From Antarctobacter albus (GTDB lineage Bacteria; Pseudomonadota; Alphaproteobacteria; Rhodobacterales; Rhodobacteraceae), in assembly GCF_900101505.1 (NCBI RefSeq), contig NZ_FMZI01000013.1, positions 58,159-122,158 of the forward strand: a DNA stretch of 64,000 bases, in the 5' to 3' direction. The notes under the pieces were generated by a model, which saw only the letters and a list, made by a program, of their open reading frames with translations, had not been told where the DNA came from and did no database searches. Positions 51,786 through 60,112 of the stretch are shown in pieces. A program made the position numbers and the translations under genes. Positions within the stretch are counted from its first letter, which is position 1. Every line of letters starts with the position of its first letter.

Positions 51786-52832
51786 ATGACTGCCATCGAC
51801 AAGAAAGCCCTGATCGAAAAGCGCGTGAACGAAGGTCTGCGCGGCCAATGGTACCCGGTCTGCAAATCGGTCGAGGTGAAGGCCTCGCGCCCCTACGGCA
51901 CCAAGCTGCTGGGTGACAAGATCGTGCTGTGGCGCGACGGTTCGGGCAAGCTGCGCTGCATCGAGGACTTCTGCCCCCACCGCGGCGCGCCGCTGTCTTA
52001 CGGCGAGGTCCACGAGGGCCATGTCGCCTGCCGCTATCACGGCGTGGTCGTGGACGGCGACGGCGTGGTGGTCCAGGTGCCAGCGATGCCCGAATGCGCG
52101 CTGGAAGGCCGTAAGGCGGTCAAGTCCTTCCAGGTGACAGAGGCCAACGACGCGGTCTTTGTCTATGTCCCCTCCATCGACCGGCCGGAGGCGCCGGAGC
52201 TGGTGATGCCCGACGTCATGAGCGACGACGCCTGGGCCGGGTTCCTCTGCACCTCGGTCTGGGAGTCGAACTATCGCTACGCGCTCGACAACCTCGCCGA
52301 TCCGATGCACGGCTGCTACCTGCACGCCGAGAGCTTTACCCTTGCCTACGGGTCCAAGCAGGACTTGATGAAGCTGGACAAGACCGACAACGGCTTCCGG
52401 ATCGAGCGCGTCGGCCAGACCGGCGAGAATTTCGACTGGACCGAGTTCGAGGTCTACCCGGGAGACATGTTTTGCTTTCTCGAAATCCCCTATCCGCCGG
52501 CGGCGGGGCCGGGGGGCGTGTTCCGCATCATCGGCTTTGTCACCCCGATGGACGAGACCACAACCAAGGTCTTTTTCTGGCGGATGCGCCAGGTCGAGGG
52601 GATGGCGCGCGAAAGCTGGCGCTTCCTCTACCGTGCCAAGATGGAAAAGACCCATTGGGACGTGCTGGAACAGGACCGCGTGATGCTGGAAGGCATGCCC
52701 GACGACGCCCGCAAGCGCGAGATGCTCTATCAGCATGACCTGGGCGTCAGCCGTATCCGCCAGATCCTGACCCGTGCCGCCAAGGCGCAGGTCGAGGCGG
52801 AGCTGAAGCAGGACAGCGTGGCGGCAGAGTGA
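51786..52832 (+). CDS. Rieske non-heme iron oxygenase, large subunit
   Basis: Oxygenase component of 348 residues. Rieske [2Fe-2S] ligands C63-x-H65 (CPHRGAPL) and C82-x2-H85 (CRYHG); mononuclear iron region D172-x2-H175-x4-H180 (LADPMHGCYLHAESF). Length and single-subunit form place it with phthalate/vanillate/carnitine-type oxygenases rather than naphthalene dioxygenase. It would hydroxylate or demethylate an aromatic substrate using electrons from a reductase; the only candidates in the operon are the reductase and flavodoxin at its end. Start 51786 has GGGAG at seven bases; 51780 is too close to it. Confidence 0.92.
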   Translation: MTAIDKKALIEKRVNEGLRGQWYPVCKSVEVKASRPYGTKLLGDKIVLWRDGSGKLRCIEDFCPHRGAPLSYGEVHEGHVACRYHGVVVDGDGVVVQVPAMPECALEGRKAVKSFQVTEANDAVFVYVPSIDRPEAPELVMPDVMSDDAWAGFLCTSVWESNYRYALDNLADPMHGCYLHAESFTLAYGSKQDLMKLDKTDNGFRIERVGQTGENFDWTEFEVYPGDMFCFLEIPYPPAAGPGGVFRIIGFVTPMDETTTKVFFWRMRQVEGMARESWRFLYRAKMEKTHWDVLEQDRVMLEGMPDDARKREMLYQHDLGVSRIRQILTRAAKAQVEAELKQDSVAAE

Positions 52833-53572
52833 TGATGCTGCAAGGACGTCATATCTTGCTGACCGGCGCGGCGCGGGGGCTGGGGGCGGAAATCGCCCGC
52901 TGCCTCGCGGGCCACGGCGCGGAGCTGATCCTGGCGGACATCGCCGAGGACGAGGGCCGCGCCACCGCCAAGGAGGTCGGCGCGCAGTTCCTGCCTGTCG
53001 ACCTGGGCGATCCCGCGTCGATCACCGCACTTGCGGGTTCGGTTTCCATGGCCACGGGAGGCAAGCTGCACGGGCTGGTCAACAACGGAGCCATTGCCAC
53101 CGGCATCGGCGGCATCGGCTTCGAGGAAATCGAGATCGACAGCTGGGACCTGGTGCAACGCGTGAACGTGCGCGGCACCTGGCTGATGACCCGCGCCGCC
53201 GCGCCGATGCTGCGCGCGTCCGGTTCGGGCCGGGTGGTCAACGTGGCCTCGGACACTGCGCTCTGGGGCGCGCCCAATCTCATGTCCTATGTCGCCAGCA
53301 AGGGGGCGGTCATGTCGATGACCCGCTCGCTGGCCCGCGAACTGGGCAAGGACCGGGTGGGTGTCAGTGCCGTGGCGCCGGGCATCCTGACCACCGAGTC
53401 GACCGATTACGTCCCCGAGGCACGCCACCGCCAGTATTCCGACGGCCGCGCCGTCCCCGGGCCGCAGGCGCCGGGAGAGATCACCGATGTTGTGGCCTTT
53501 CTGCTGAGCGAAGGGGCACTGACGCTCACCGGGCAGGTTTTGCCCGTCAACAACGGGTTCGTGTTCAAATGA
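52832..53572 (+). CDS. Short-chain dehydrogenase/reductase, canonical active site
   Basis: NAD(P)-dependent enzyme of 246 residues. Cofactor motif TGAARGLGAEIAR, NNGA in GLVNNGAIATG, catalytic serine in VVNVASDTALWGAP and YVASK as the Tyr-Lys pair. In this position it could dehydrogenate a cis-dihydrodiol or alcohol made by the Rieske oxygenase. The ATG overlaps the oxygenase stop (TGATG); a GTG one codon earlier and an ATG one codon later are alternatives. Confidence 0.9.
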   Translation: MMLQGRHILLTGAARGLGAEIARCLAGHGAELILADIAEDEGRATAKEVGAQFLPVDLGDPASITALAGSVSMATGGKLHGLVNNGAIATGIGGIGFEEIEIDSWDLVQRVNVRGTWLMTRAAAPMLRASGSGRVVNVASDTALWGAPNLMSYVASKGAVMSMTRSLARELGKDRVGVSAVAPGILTTESTDYVPEARHRQYSDGRAVPGPQAPGEITDVVAFLLSEGALTLTGQVLPVNNGFVFK

Positions 53573-54381
53573 CCGGCTGGGAAACGAAAACCGCCGCCGG
53601 GATCGAGTATCTCGAGCGCGCGGGCGAGGGTGAGGCGCTGGTTCTGCTGCATGGCATCGGATCGCAGGCGGCTTCCTTTACCCCGCTCCTGGATCATATC
53701 GATGCGACGCGCCGGGTGATCGCCTGGAACGCGCCGGGCTATGGAGCCTCTGCGCCGCTTGGGATGGACTGGCCGCTGGCCAGCGACTACGCCCGCGCGC
53801 TGGAGGCTTTCTGCGACGCGCTGGGTCTGCGCCGGGTCATGTTGGCCGGGCACTCGCTGGGCACGCTGATGGGCGCGAGTTTTGCCGCCGCGCACCGCGA
53901 CCGGGTCAGCCGCCTTGTCCTGGCCTCACCTGCTTTGGGGCATGGCGTGCCGCGGGGTGGTGGCCTGAGTTCCGCCGCCCAGGCGCGGATCGACGACCTT
54001 CAGCGTCTTGGCGCCGCAAAGTTCGCCGCCCTGCGCGCCGCGCGGCTGGTGCATGACCCTGACGCGAACCGGGGCCATGTCGCCCAGGTGCAGGCGGCCA
54101 TGTCGCAGGTCACGCTGCCCGGCTACGGGCAGGCCGCGCGGATGCTGGCCTCGGGCCGGCTGTTGGATGATGCCGAACGGCTGATGGTGCCGACCGACGT
54201 GATCGTCGGCGCCGGAGACGTGGTTACGCCCCCCGATGGCGCCCGCCGCGCCTTTGCCGCGCTGCATCGCGCCGCGCAGGGGCGCCTGACCATCGTGCCC
54301 GACGCGGGGCACGCGCTTTACCTGCAGGCCCCGGTGGCATTCGCCGCCGCGCTGGCCGCGCACACCGAGACAGCCGGTTGA
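53569..54381 (+). CDS. Alpha/beta hydrolase (meta-cleavage-product hydrolase-like)
   Basis: Hydrolase of 270 residues. Oxyanion region VLLHGIGSQAASF, nucleophile S96 in GHSLG, acid in VIVGAGDVVTPPDG and histidine in PDAGHALYLQAP complete the triad. The size and motif spacing fit carbon-carbon hydrolases such as BphD/MhpC that split ring-fission products, which agrees with the extradiol dioxygenase gene next door. An esterase or lactonase is the alternative. Overlaps the preceding SDR gene by four bases. Confidence 0.88.
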   Translation: MTGWETKTAAGIEYLERAGEGEALVLLHGIGSQAASFTPLLDHIDATRRVIAWNAPGYGASAPLGMDWPLASDYARALEAFCDALGLRRVMLAGHSLGTLMGASFAAAHRDRVSRLVLASPALGHGVPRGGGLSSAAQARIDDLQRLGAAKFAALRAARLVHDPDANRGHVAQVQAAMSQVTLPGYGQAARMLASGRLLDDAERLMVPTDVIVGAGDVVTPPDGARRAFAALHRAAQGRLTIVPDAGHALYLQAPVAFAAALAAHTETAG

Positions 54382-54406
54382 CCGGCGGAACGAAGGAGGA
54401 AACCCG

Positions 54407-55342
54407 ATGAGCGAGACCCCGATCCGCACCGGCAGCCTGCGCGGCATCATGATGCGCGGCCCGGGCTTGGCGGAAACGCTGCCCTTCTACGAGGACATGT
54501 GGGGCCTGAAACTGGCCCATAGCGACGATGGCACCGCGCTCTTGCGCGGCACCGGGAGCGAGCCCTTTCTCTACGGGCTGACCGAGGGCGATGTCTTTGG
54601 CATCGAATATGTGCATTTCGCCATGCCCGACCGCACACAAACGGACGCGCTGCACGCGCAATGCGTGGCAAAAGGCGCGCAGGTACTGGGCGCCCCGGCA
54701 GAGTTCGACGACTGGGCCGGTGGCTATGGCTTCGAGGTTCTCGACCCGGACATGCGCCGCCTGCGGTTCCGCACCGAGGCCCGGCAACTGCCCGAGGAAC
54801 CGGACTGGTCCAAGCCGAAGAAGGTCAGCCACGTGGTGCTGAACACGCCGGACATGGAAGGCGTGCAAGCCTGGTACGAGGATGTTCTGGGCTTCCGCAC
54901 CTCGGATTACTCGGCCGACCAGATGGTTTTCCTGCGCTGCAACACCGATCACCACTCGATCGCCCTGGTCCGCGCGCATTATGCAAGCGTCAACCACGTT
55001 GCCTTTGAATTGCCGACCATCGACGAATTCATGCGTGCCATCGGCCGGATGAAGCAGAAGGGACATGTCCCCACCTGGGGGCCGGGCCGTCACGGGCCGG
55101 GCAACAATCCCTTCGCCTATTTCGTCTCGCCCTCGGGCTTTGTGATCGAGTTCACCTCGGAACTGCAGCAGATCGACGAGACCACGCATGAGGCGCAGGT
55201 CTGGCCGCGCGACAATCCCGAACTGATGGACCGCTGGATGACCGCCGGCCCGCCGACTCCGGCGCAACGCGCGGTGATGCAGGGGCGGCCCGATCCGGGC
55301 TGGCCGGAACTGGCACAACGCAACCGGGGGGCAGCGGAATGA
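54407..55342 (+). CDS. Type I extradiol ring-cleavage dioxygenase (VOC superfamily)
   Basis: Protein of 311 residues with two VOC halves. The metal triad of type I extradiol dioxygenases is visible in the C-terminal half: H142 (KVSHVVLNTPD), H197 (SVNHVAFELPT) and E248 (SGFVIEFTSEL), with spacing close to BphC. The N-terminal half lacks this triad, as in the family. It should cleave a catechol-type ring next to the diol with Fe(II) and O2. Its place after an oxygenase, SDR and hydrolase supports a meta-cleavage route. Start behind AGGAGG. Confidence 0.88.
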   Translation: MSETPIRTGSLRGIMMRGPGLAETLPFYEDMWGLKLAHSDDGTALLRGTGSEPFLYGLTEGDVFGIEYVHFAMPDRTQTDALHAQCVAKGAQVLGAPAEFDDWAGGYGFEVLDPDMRRLRFRTEARQLPEEPDWSKPKKVSHVVLNTPDMEGVQAWYEDVLGFRTSDYSADQMVFLRCNTDHHSIALVRAHYASVNHVAFELPTIDEFMRAIGRMKQKGHVPTWGPGRHGPGNNPFAYFVSPSGFVIEFTSELQQIDETTHEAQVWPRDNPELMDRWMTAGPPTPAQRAVMQGRPDPGWPELAQRNRGAAE

Positions 55343-56127
55343 ATTTCGGATACGATGGATCGGTGGCGGTCGTCACCGGCGGATCCTCGGGCATCGGCCT
55401 TGCCACCGTGCGGGTCCTGTTGGGATCGGGCGCCAGGGTCGCGCTTTGTGCGCGCAACGCCTCGCGGCTGGAGGACGTGGCCAGCGTGCTGCGCCGGGAC
55501 TACGGCGAGGATCGCGTTCTGTCCCGCGCCTTCTCTGTGCTGGACGCGGATGAGGTGAACGGCTTTGCCGACGAGGTGAAACAGACCTTTGGCCGCTGCG
55601 ACCTGCTGGTGAACAACGCGGGGCAGGGGCGTCTGTCGACCTTCGCCGAAACCAGCGACCAGGACTGGCGCGACGAATACGAGCTGAAGATCTTCAGCCA
55701 GGTGCTGCCGGTCCGGGCCTTCCTGCCGATGCTGCGTGAGGCGCAAGGCGCCATCGTCGCGGTCAACTCGCTGCTGGCCTACCAGCCGGAACCGCACATG
55801 GTCTGCACCTCTTCGGCCCGCGCGGGGGTTCAGAACATGCTGAAATCGCTCAGCGTCGAACTGGCCCCCGACGTGCGCGTCAATTCGGTCCTCATGGGGT
55901 TGATCGAATCCGGCCAATGGACCCGCCGCTTTGCCGCGCGCGAGGACCAGAGCGTCAGCCGCGCCGACTGGTACGGCGCGCTGGCCGAAAAGAAAGGCAT
56001 TCCGATGGGCCGCCTCGGCGACCCCGAAGAGGCCGCCAACGCGATTGCCTTCCTCGGCTCGCGCGCGGCCAGTTACATCACCGGCGCCCAGCTTGACGTT
56101 TCGGGCGGCCTGGCACGGCACATCTAG
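55339..56127 (+). CDS. SDR-family protein with atypical active site
   Basis: Rossmann protein of 262 residues with intact cofactor motif TGGSSGIGLATVRVL and NNAGQG. The catalytic Tyr-x3-Lys is replaced: the aligned stretch HMVCTSSARAGVQNML has Thr and Arg instead. This is shared by a subgroup of bacterial SDRs, so it is not random decay, but a different proton relay or a non-redox role must be considered. The C-terminus AASYITGAQLDVSGGLARHI is normal. Overlaps the dioxygenase gene by four bases. Confidence 0.87.
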   Translation: MNFGYDGSVAVVTGGSSGIGLATVRVLLGSGARVALCARNASRLEDVASVLRRDYGEDRVLSRAFSVLDADEVNGFADEVKQTFGRCDLLVNNAGQGRLSTFAETSDQDWRDEYELKIFSQVLPVRAFLPMLREAQGAIVAVNSLLAYQPEPHMVCTSSARAGVQNMLKSLSVELAPDVRVNSVLMGLIESGQWTRRFAAREDQSVSRADWYGALAEKKGIPMGRLGDPEEAANAIAFLGSRAASYITGAQLDVSGGLARHI

Positions 56128-56137
56128 GGAGATGGGT

Positions 56138-57814
56138 ATGAAACACGAAGCCATTCAGCAGACCGAGACGGTCGGCGACTTTATTGCCCGTTACCTGGCG
56201 GACGTGGGCGTCACCACCATGTTCGGCGTGATCTCGATCCACAACATGCCGATACTCGACGCGGTGGCGCGCCAGGGCCGCATCCGCTTTGTCCCCGCGA
56301 GGGGCGAAGCGGGCGCGATGAACATGGCCGACGCCTATGCACGGGTGTCTGGTGGCATGGGCGTCTGCCTGACCTCGACCGGCACGGCGGCGGGCAATGC
56401 CGCCGGCGCGCAGGCCGAGGCGCTGACCGCCGGCAGCCGTGTTCTGCACATCACCAGCCAGGTCGACCTGGCCTATGCCGACCGTGACCGCGCGGCGATC
56501 CACGACGTGCCGCGCCAGCCAGAGATGCTGCGCGGGGTGTCCAAGGCGGTCTTCCGCATGTGGGACGCGAATGGCGCCATCGGCGCGCTGACCGCGGCTG
56601 TTTCGGCGGTGCTTTCAGCGCCCAGCGGCCCGGTGTCGCTGGAGATCCCGGTGGACGTGCAGCGCAGCCTTGCGGCGTCGCAGGGGGTGCAGCACGCGCC
56701 GGTGCCGGTCGTGCCCCGCGTGTGCGACGCGGTGATCGAGGACATCGCCAACCACCTGAAGCAGGCCAAGCGTCCGCTGATCTGGCTGGGTGGCGGCGCG
56801 CGTGGCGCCGTGGCAGAGGCGACGGAACTGATGCGGCGCGGTGTCGGGGTCGTCTCCTCGACCAACGGGCGCGGCGTGGTCTCCGAGGAAGAGCCGGGCA
56901 CGCTGGGCGCCTTCAACATGGGGCCGGAAGCGGTCGACCTCTACCAGAGCAGTGACCTGATGATCGTCATCGGGTCGCGCCTGCGCGGCAACGAGACCCG
57001 CAACAATGAGATGCCGCTGCCCAAGCCGCTGATCCAGATCGACGCGGATGCCTCGCAGGGCGGGCGCAACTACGCGGTGGACCTGTTCGCCCACGGCGAC
57101 GCGGCGGACACGCTGGCGCGCGTGCTGGAGCTTTTGCCCGCGAAACTCGACACCGACCCGAACCTTGGCTTCGATATTGCCAAGGCGCGGGCCAAGGCCG
57201 AAGGCGCCCTGCGCGACCGGCTTGGCCACTATTCCTCCGTGGCCGACACGCTCAGCGCCAAGGTGGTCGAGGGCGGCCACGCCTGGGTGCGTGACGTGAC
57301 GATTTCCAACTCGACCTTCGGCAACCGGTATGTCCGGCTCAGCGAGCCGACCCAGGGCGTGCATGCGCTGGGTGGGGGCATCGGTCAGGGGGTCTCGATG
57401 GGGATCGGCGCTGCGCTGGCCTGTGACGAAGGGCGCAAGGCGATCACCCTGCTGGGCGATGGCGGTACGATGCTGGGCCTGGCCGAGGCGATCACCGCCG
57501 TCGATGAGAACGCCCCGCTGGTCTATGTCCTGATGAACGACCAGGCCTATGGCGTGATCCAGAACATCCAGGATGCGCAATACGACAGCCGCCGGCACTA
57601 TTCGGCGATCCGCGTGCCTGAGTTCGGAACCTTCTGCGCCTCCATCGGCCTGCCGCATCGCAAGGTCAGCGCGCTTGACGCCTTCGAGGCGGCGCTGGAC
57701 GACGCGCTGGCCGCCGAAGGTCCGCAGCTGATCGAGGTGGACATGATCGCCATCGGTCCCTTTGCCGAAGCCTTTGCAGGCCCGCCCGCCGGTGCCGCGC
57801 AGAAAGAGGACTGA
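56138..57814 (+). CDS. Thiamine-diphosphate-dependent enzyme (acetolactate synthase/benzoylformate decarboxylase type)
   Basis: Enzyme of 558 residues with the three-domain POX/BFD layout. The cofactor-activating glutamate is E57 (VPARGEAGAMNMADAYAR); the middle domain has LIWLGGGARGAVAEATELM; the Mg-ThDP motif is LLGDGGTMLGLAEAI followed by an asparagine in YVLMNDQAYG. It would decarboxylate or ligate a 2-oxo acid, the kind of product expected after meta-cleavage, giving an aldehyde for the downstream aldehyde dehydrogenase. Start 56138 has GGGAG at six bases. Confidence 0.9.
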   Translation: MKHEAIQQTETVGDFIARYLADVGVTTMFGVISIHNMPILDAVARQGRIRFVPARGEAGAMNMADAYARVSGGMGVCLTSTGTAAGNAAGAQAEALTAGSRVLHITSQVDLAYADRDRAAIHDVPRQPEMLRGVSKAVFRMWDANGAIGALTAAVSAVLSAPSGPVSLEIPVDVQRSLAASQGVQHAPVPVVPRVCDAVIEDIANHLKQAKRPLIWLGGGARGAVAEATELMRRGVGVVSSTNGRGVVSEEEPGTLGAFNMGPEAVDLYQSSDLMIVIGSRLRGNETRNNEMPLPKPLIQIDADASQGGRNYAVDLFAHGDAADTLARVLELLPAKLDTDPNLGFDIAKARAKAEGALRDRLGHYSSVADTLSAKVVEGGHAWVRDVTISNSTFGNRYVRLSEPTQGVHALGGGIGQGVSMGIGAALACDEGRKAITLLGDGGTMLGLAEAITAVDENAPLVYVLMNDQAYGVIQNIQDAQYDSRRHYSAIRVPEFGTFCASIGLPHRKVSALDAFEAALDDALAAEGPQLIEVDMIAIGPFAEAFAGPPAGAAQKED

Positions 57815-57818
57815 CGCC

Positions 57819-58613
57819 ATGCGGCTGGGACTGATCGGCTTTGGCAACATCGGGGCCACGCTGCTGGACCTGATGCAGAAGGCCGGGCTTGCCCCGGCGC
57901 ACCTGGCGGTTCTGGTGCGTCCGGGCCGCGAAGCCAGCGTGCCAGCGACCGCCGGGGCCGTGGTAGTGACCAGTGCCGAAGCGCTGCTGGCCGAAACGCC
58001 CGATCTGATCGTGGAATGCGCGGGCCATGCGGCGGTATCCGAACACGGGCCTGTGGTGCTGCGCGCGGGGGTAGACATGGTGCAGGTTTCTGTCGGCGCC
58101 ATGTCGGATCCCGCGCTGGAGGCCCAGTTGCGTGCAGCCGCCAAAGAGGGCGGGGCGCGGATTGTGCTGCCCGCAGGCGCGGTCGGCGGCCTGGACCTGT
58201 TGTCGGCGCTCTCGGCAACAGGCGAACTGCAAGTCACCTATCGCGGGATCAAGCCGCCCAAGGCCTGGGCGGGGACGCCTGCAGGGGAAACGCTTGACCT
58301 CGATACCCTGACCACGCGCGAGGTCTTTTTCCGTGGATCGGCGCGGGATGCCGCGCGTGCCTTCCCCAAGAATGCCAATGTCGCGGCGGCGCTGGCCCTG
58401 GCCGGAGCCGGTTTCGAGGAGACGCAGGTCGAATTGATCGCGGACCCAGAGGCGCCCGGCAACGTGCATTCCTACGACGTGCGCTCGCCCGTGGCCAACT
58501 ACACGATGGAAATCGAGAACCTGCCCTCGGCAGGCAACGTGAAAACCAGCGTTTCGACGGTCTACTCGGTCCTGCGAGAGATCCGGAACCGCATGAACCC
58601 AGTGGTGATCTGA
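57819..58613 (+). CDS. L-aspartate dehydrogenase-like protein (DUF108)
   Basis: NAD(P)-dependent enzyme of 264 residues. Rossmann motif MRLGLIGFGNIGATLLDLM, then LPAGAVGGLDLLSAL, and the family tail FPKNANVAAALALAGAGFEE, ADPEAPGNVHSYDV and LPSAGNVKTS. Known members deaminate aspartate to iminoaspartate or oxaloacetate. No nadA/nadC is nearby, so NAD synthesis is unlikely; the operon context suggests an amino- or imino-acid intermediate of the pathway. Four bases separate it from the ThDP gene. Confidence 0.88.
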   Translation: MRLGLIGFGNIGATLLDLMQKAGLAPAHLAVLVRPGREASVPATAGAVVVTSAEALLAETPDLIVECAGHAAVSEHGPVVLRAGVDMVQVSVGAMSDPALEAQLRAAAKEGGARIVLPAGAVGGLDLLSALSATGELQVTYRGIKPPKAWAGTPAGETLDLDTLTTREVFFRGSARDAARAFPKNANVAAALALAGAGFEETQVELIADPEAPGNVHSYDVRSPVANYTMEIENLPSAGNVKTSVSTVYSVLREIRNRMNPVVI

Positions 58614-60112
58614 TGAACATGATGGACACGACACTGCCGGACGGGCGGCTTTACCTTGGCGGCACCTGGCGCGAGGGGCAGGGGGCCGAGATCACATCGG
58701 TCTTTCCGGCGGACGGCACGGTGAACCGTGTGCTGCGCGGTGCCTCGACCGCCGATGGCGAAGAGGCGATTGCCCTGGCCAAGGCGGCGCAGCCCGCCTG
58801 GGGCGCGCTGAAACCCTGTGAGCGGGCGCGGGTCCTGTACCGCATCGCCGACGGGATCGAGGCGAACACCGGACGGATTTCGCGCATCCAATCCCGCGAC
58901 ACCGGCAAGACGCTGACCGAAACAGCCGCGCTGGCGGACTCGGCGGCGGGGACCTTCCGCTATTTCGCCGCCGTGGCCGAGACGATGGACGACGATCTGA
59001 CGGCGCGGCGCGGAACGGCGATGACCCTGTCGGTGCATGAGCCGCTGGGTGTCGTCGCCGCCATCACGCCGTGGAATTCGCCCATCGCCTCGGACGCGCA
59101 GAAGGTGGCGCCGGCACTGGCGGCGGGCAATGCCGTGATCCTCAAACCCGCCTCCTGGTCGCCTCTGACGGCTCTGGAACTGGCGCGGATCGTGGATGAG
59201 GCCGGATTGCCCAAGGGCCTGTTTTCCGTCCTGCCCGGGTCGGGGCGCGAGATCGGCAACCTGCTGGTGGAACATCCCGACATCGCCAAGGTCAGCTTTA
59301 CCGGCGGCACCTCGACGGGGCGTACTCTGGCGCGCAAGGCGGCAGAGAAACTGATGCCGGTCAGCCTGGAGCTTGGCGGCAAGTCGCCCACCATCGTCTT
59401 TGCAGATGCGGACATGGATCTGGCGATTGCCGGGATCCTGTTCGGGATCTTCTCGTCCTCGGGGCAAAGCTGCATCGCCGGATCGCGCCTTTTCGTGGAG
59501 CGGTCGATCTATGACGGCTTTGTCGAACGGCTGGTCGCGGCGACCCGCGCGCTAAAGGTGGGCCACCCCTTCGAGGCGGGAACGCAGGTGGCGCCGCTGA
59601 TCCACATGGACCACCGGGCCGAGGTGGCGGACCACGTTGCCCGTGCCCTGGACGAGGGGGCGGACCTGCTCTGCGGTGGTGCAGCGCCCGAAGGCGCAGA
59701 CTATGCAGCGGGCAGCTATTACCTGCCCACCATCCTTGCCGGGGTCGACAACACGGCACGGATCTGCCGTGAAGAGGTCTTTGGACCGGTGCTGGTCGTC
59801 ATGCCATTCGACGACGAGGCCGATGTCATCGCCTTGTCGAACGACAATGATTATGGACTGGCCTGCGGAATCTGGACGCGGGACTTTCCGCGCGCCTGGC
59901 GCATCGGCAGCGCAATCAAGGCGGGGACCGTCTGGCACAACACCTACAAGCAGTTCTCGATCTCGACACCCTTCGGCGGCGACGGGGACAGCGGCATCGG
60001 ACGCGAAAAGGGCCGCCAGGGCCTGCGCGCCTACATGACGCAAAAGAGCTTTTACACCGATCTGAGCGGTGCGCCCCATCCCTGGGCCGGTGCCGCGCTG
60101 GAGGCGTCATGA
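58613..60112 (+). CDS. NAD(P)-dependent aldehyde dehydrogenase
   Basis: Enzyme of 499 residues, the family norm. Substrate/cofactor motif ITPWNSPIASDAQKVAPALA, general base E253 (VSLELGGKSPTIVF) and nucleophile C287 (SSSGQSCIAGSRLF), plus EEVFGPVLVVMPFDDEAD near the end. It oxidises an aldehyde to an acid, plausibly the product of the ThDP enzyme. The start shares one base with the preceding stop (TGATG). Confidence 0.93.
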   Translation: MNMMDTTLPDGRLYLGGTWREGQGAEITSVFPADGTVNRVLRGASTADGEEAIALAKAAQPAWGALKPCERARVLYRIADGIEANTGRISRIQSRDTGKTLTETAALADSAAGTFRYFAAVAETMDDDLTARRGTAMTLSVHEPLGVVAAITPWNSPIASDAQKVAPALAAGNAVILKPASWSPLTALELARIVDEAGLPKGLFSVLPGSGREIGNLLVEHPDIAKVSFTGGTSTGRTLARKAAEKLMPVSLELGGKSPTIVFADADMDLAIAGILFGIFSSSGQSCIAGSRLFVERSIYDGFVERLVAATRALKVGHPFEAGTQVAPLIHMDHRAEVADHVARALDEGADLLCGGAAPEGADYAAGSYYLPTILAGVDNTARICREEVFGPVLVVMPFDDEADVIALSNDNDYGLACGIWTRDFPRAWRIGSAIKAGTVWHNTYKQFSISTPFGGDGDSGIGREKGRQGLRAYMTQKSFYTDLSGAPHPWAGAALEAS

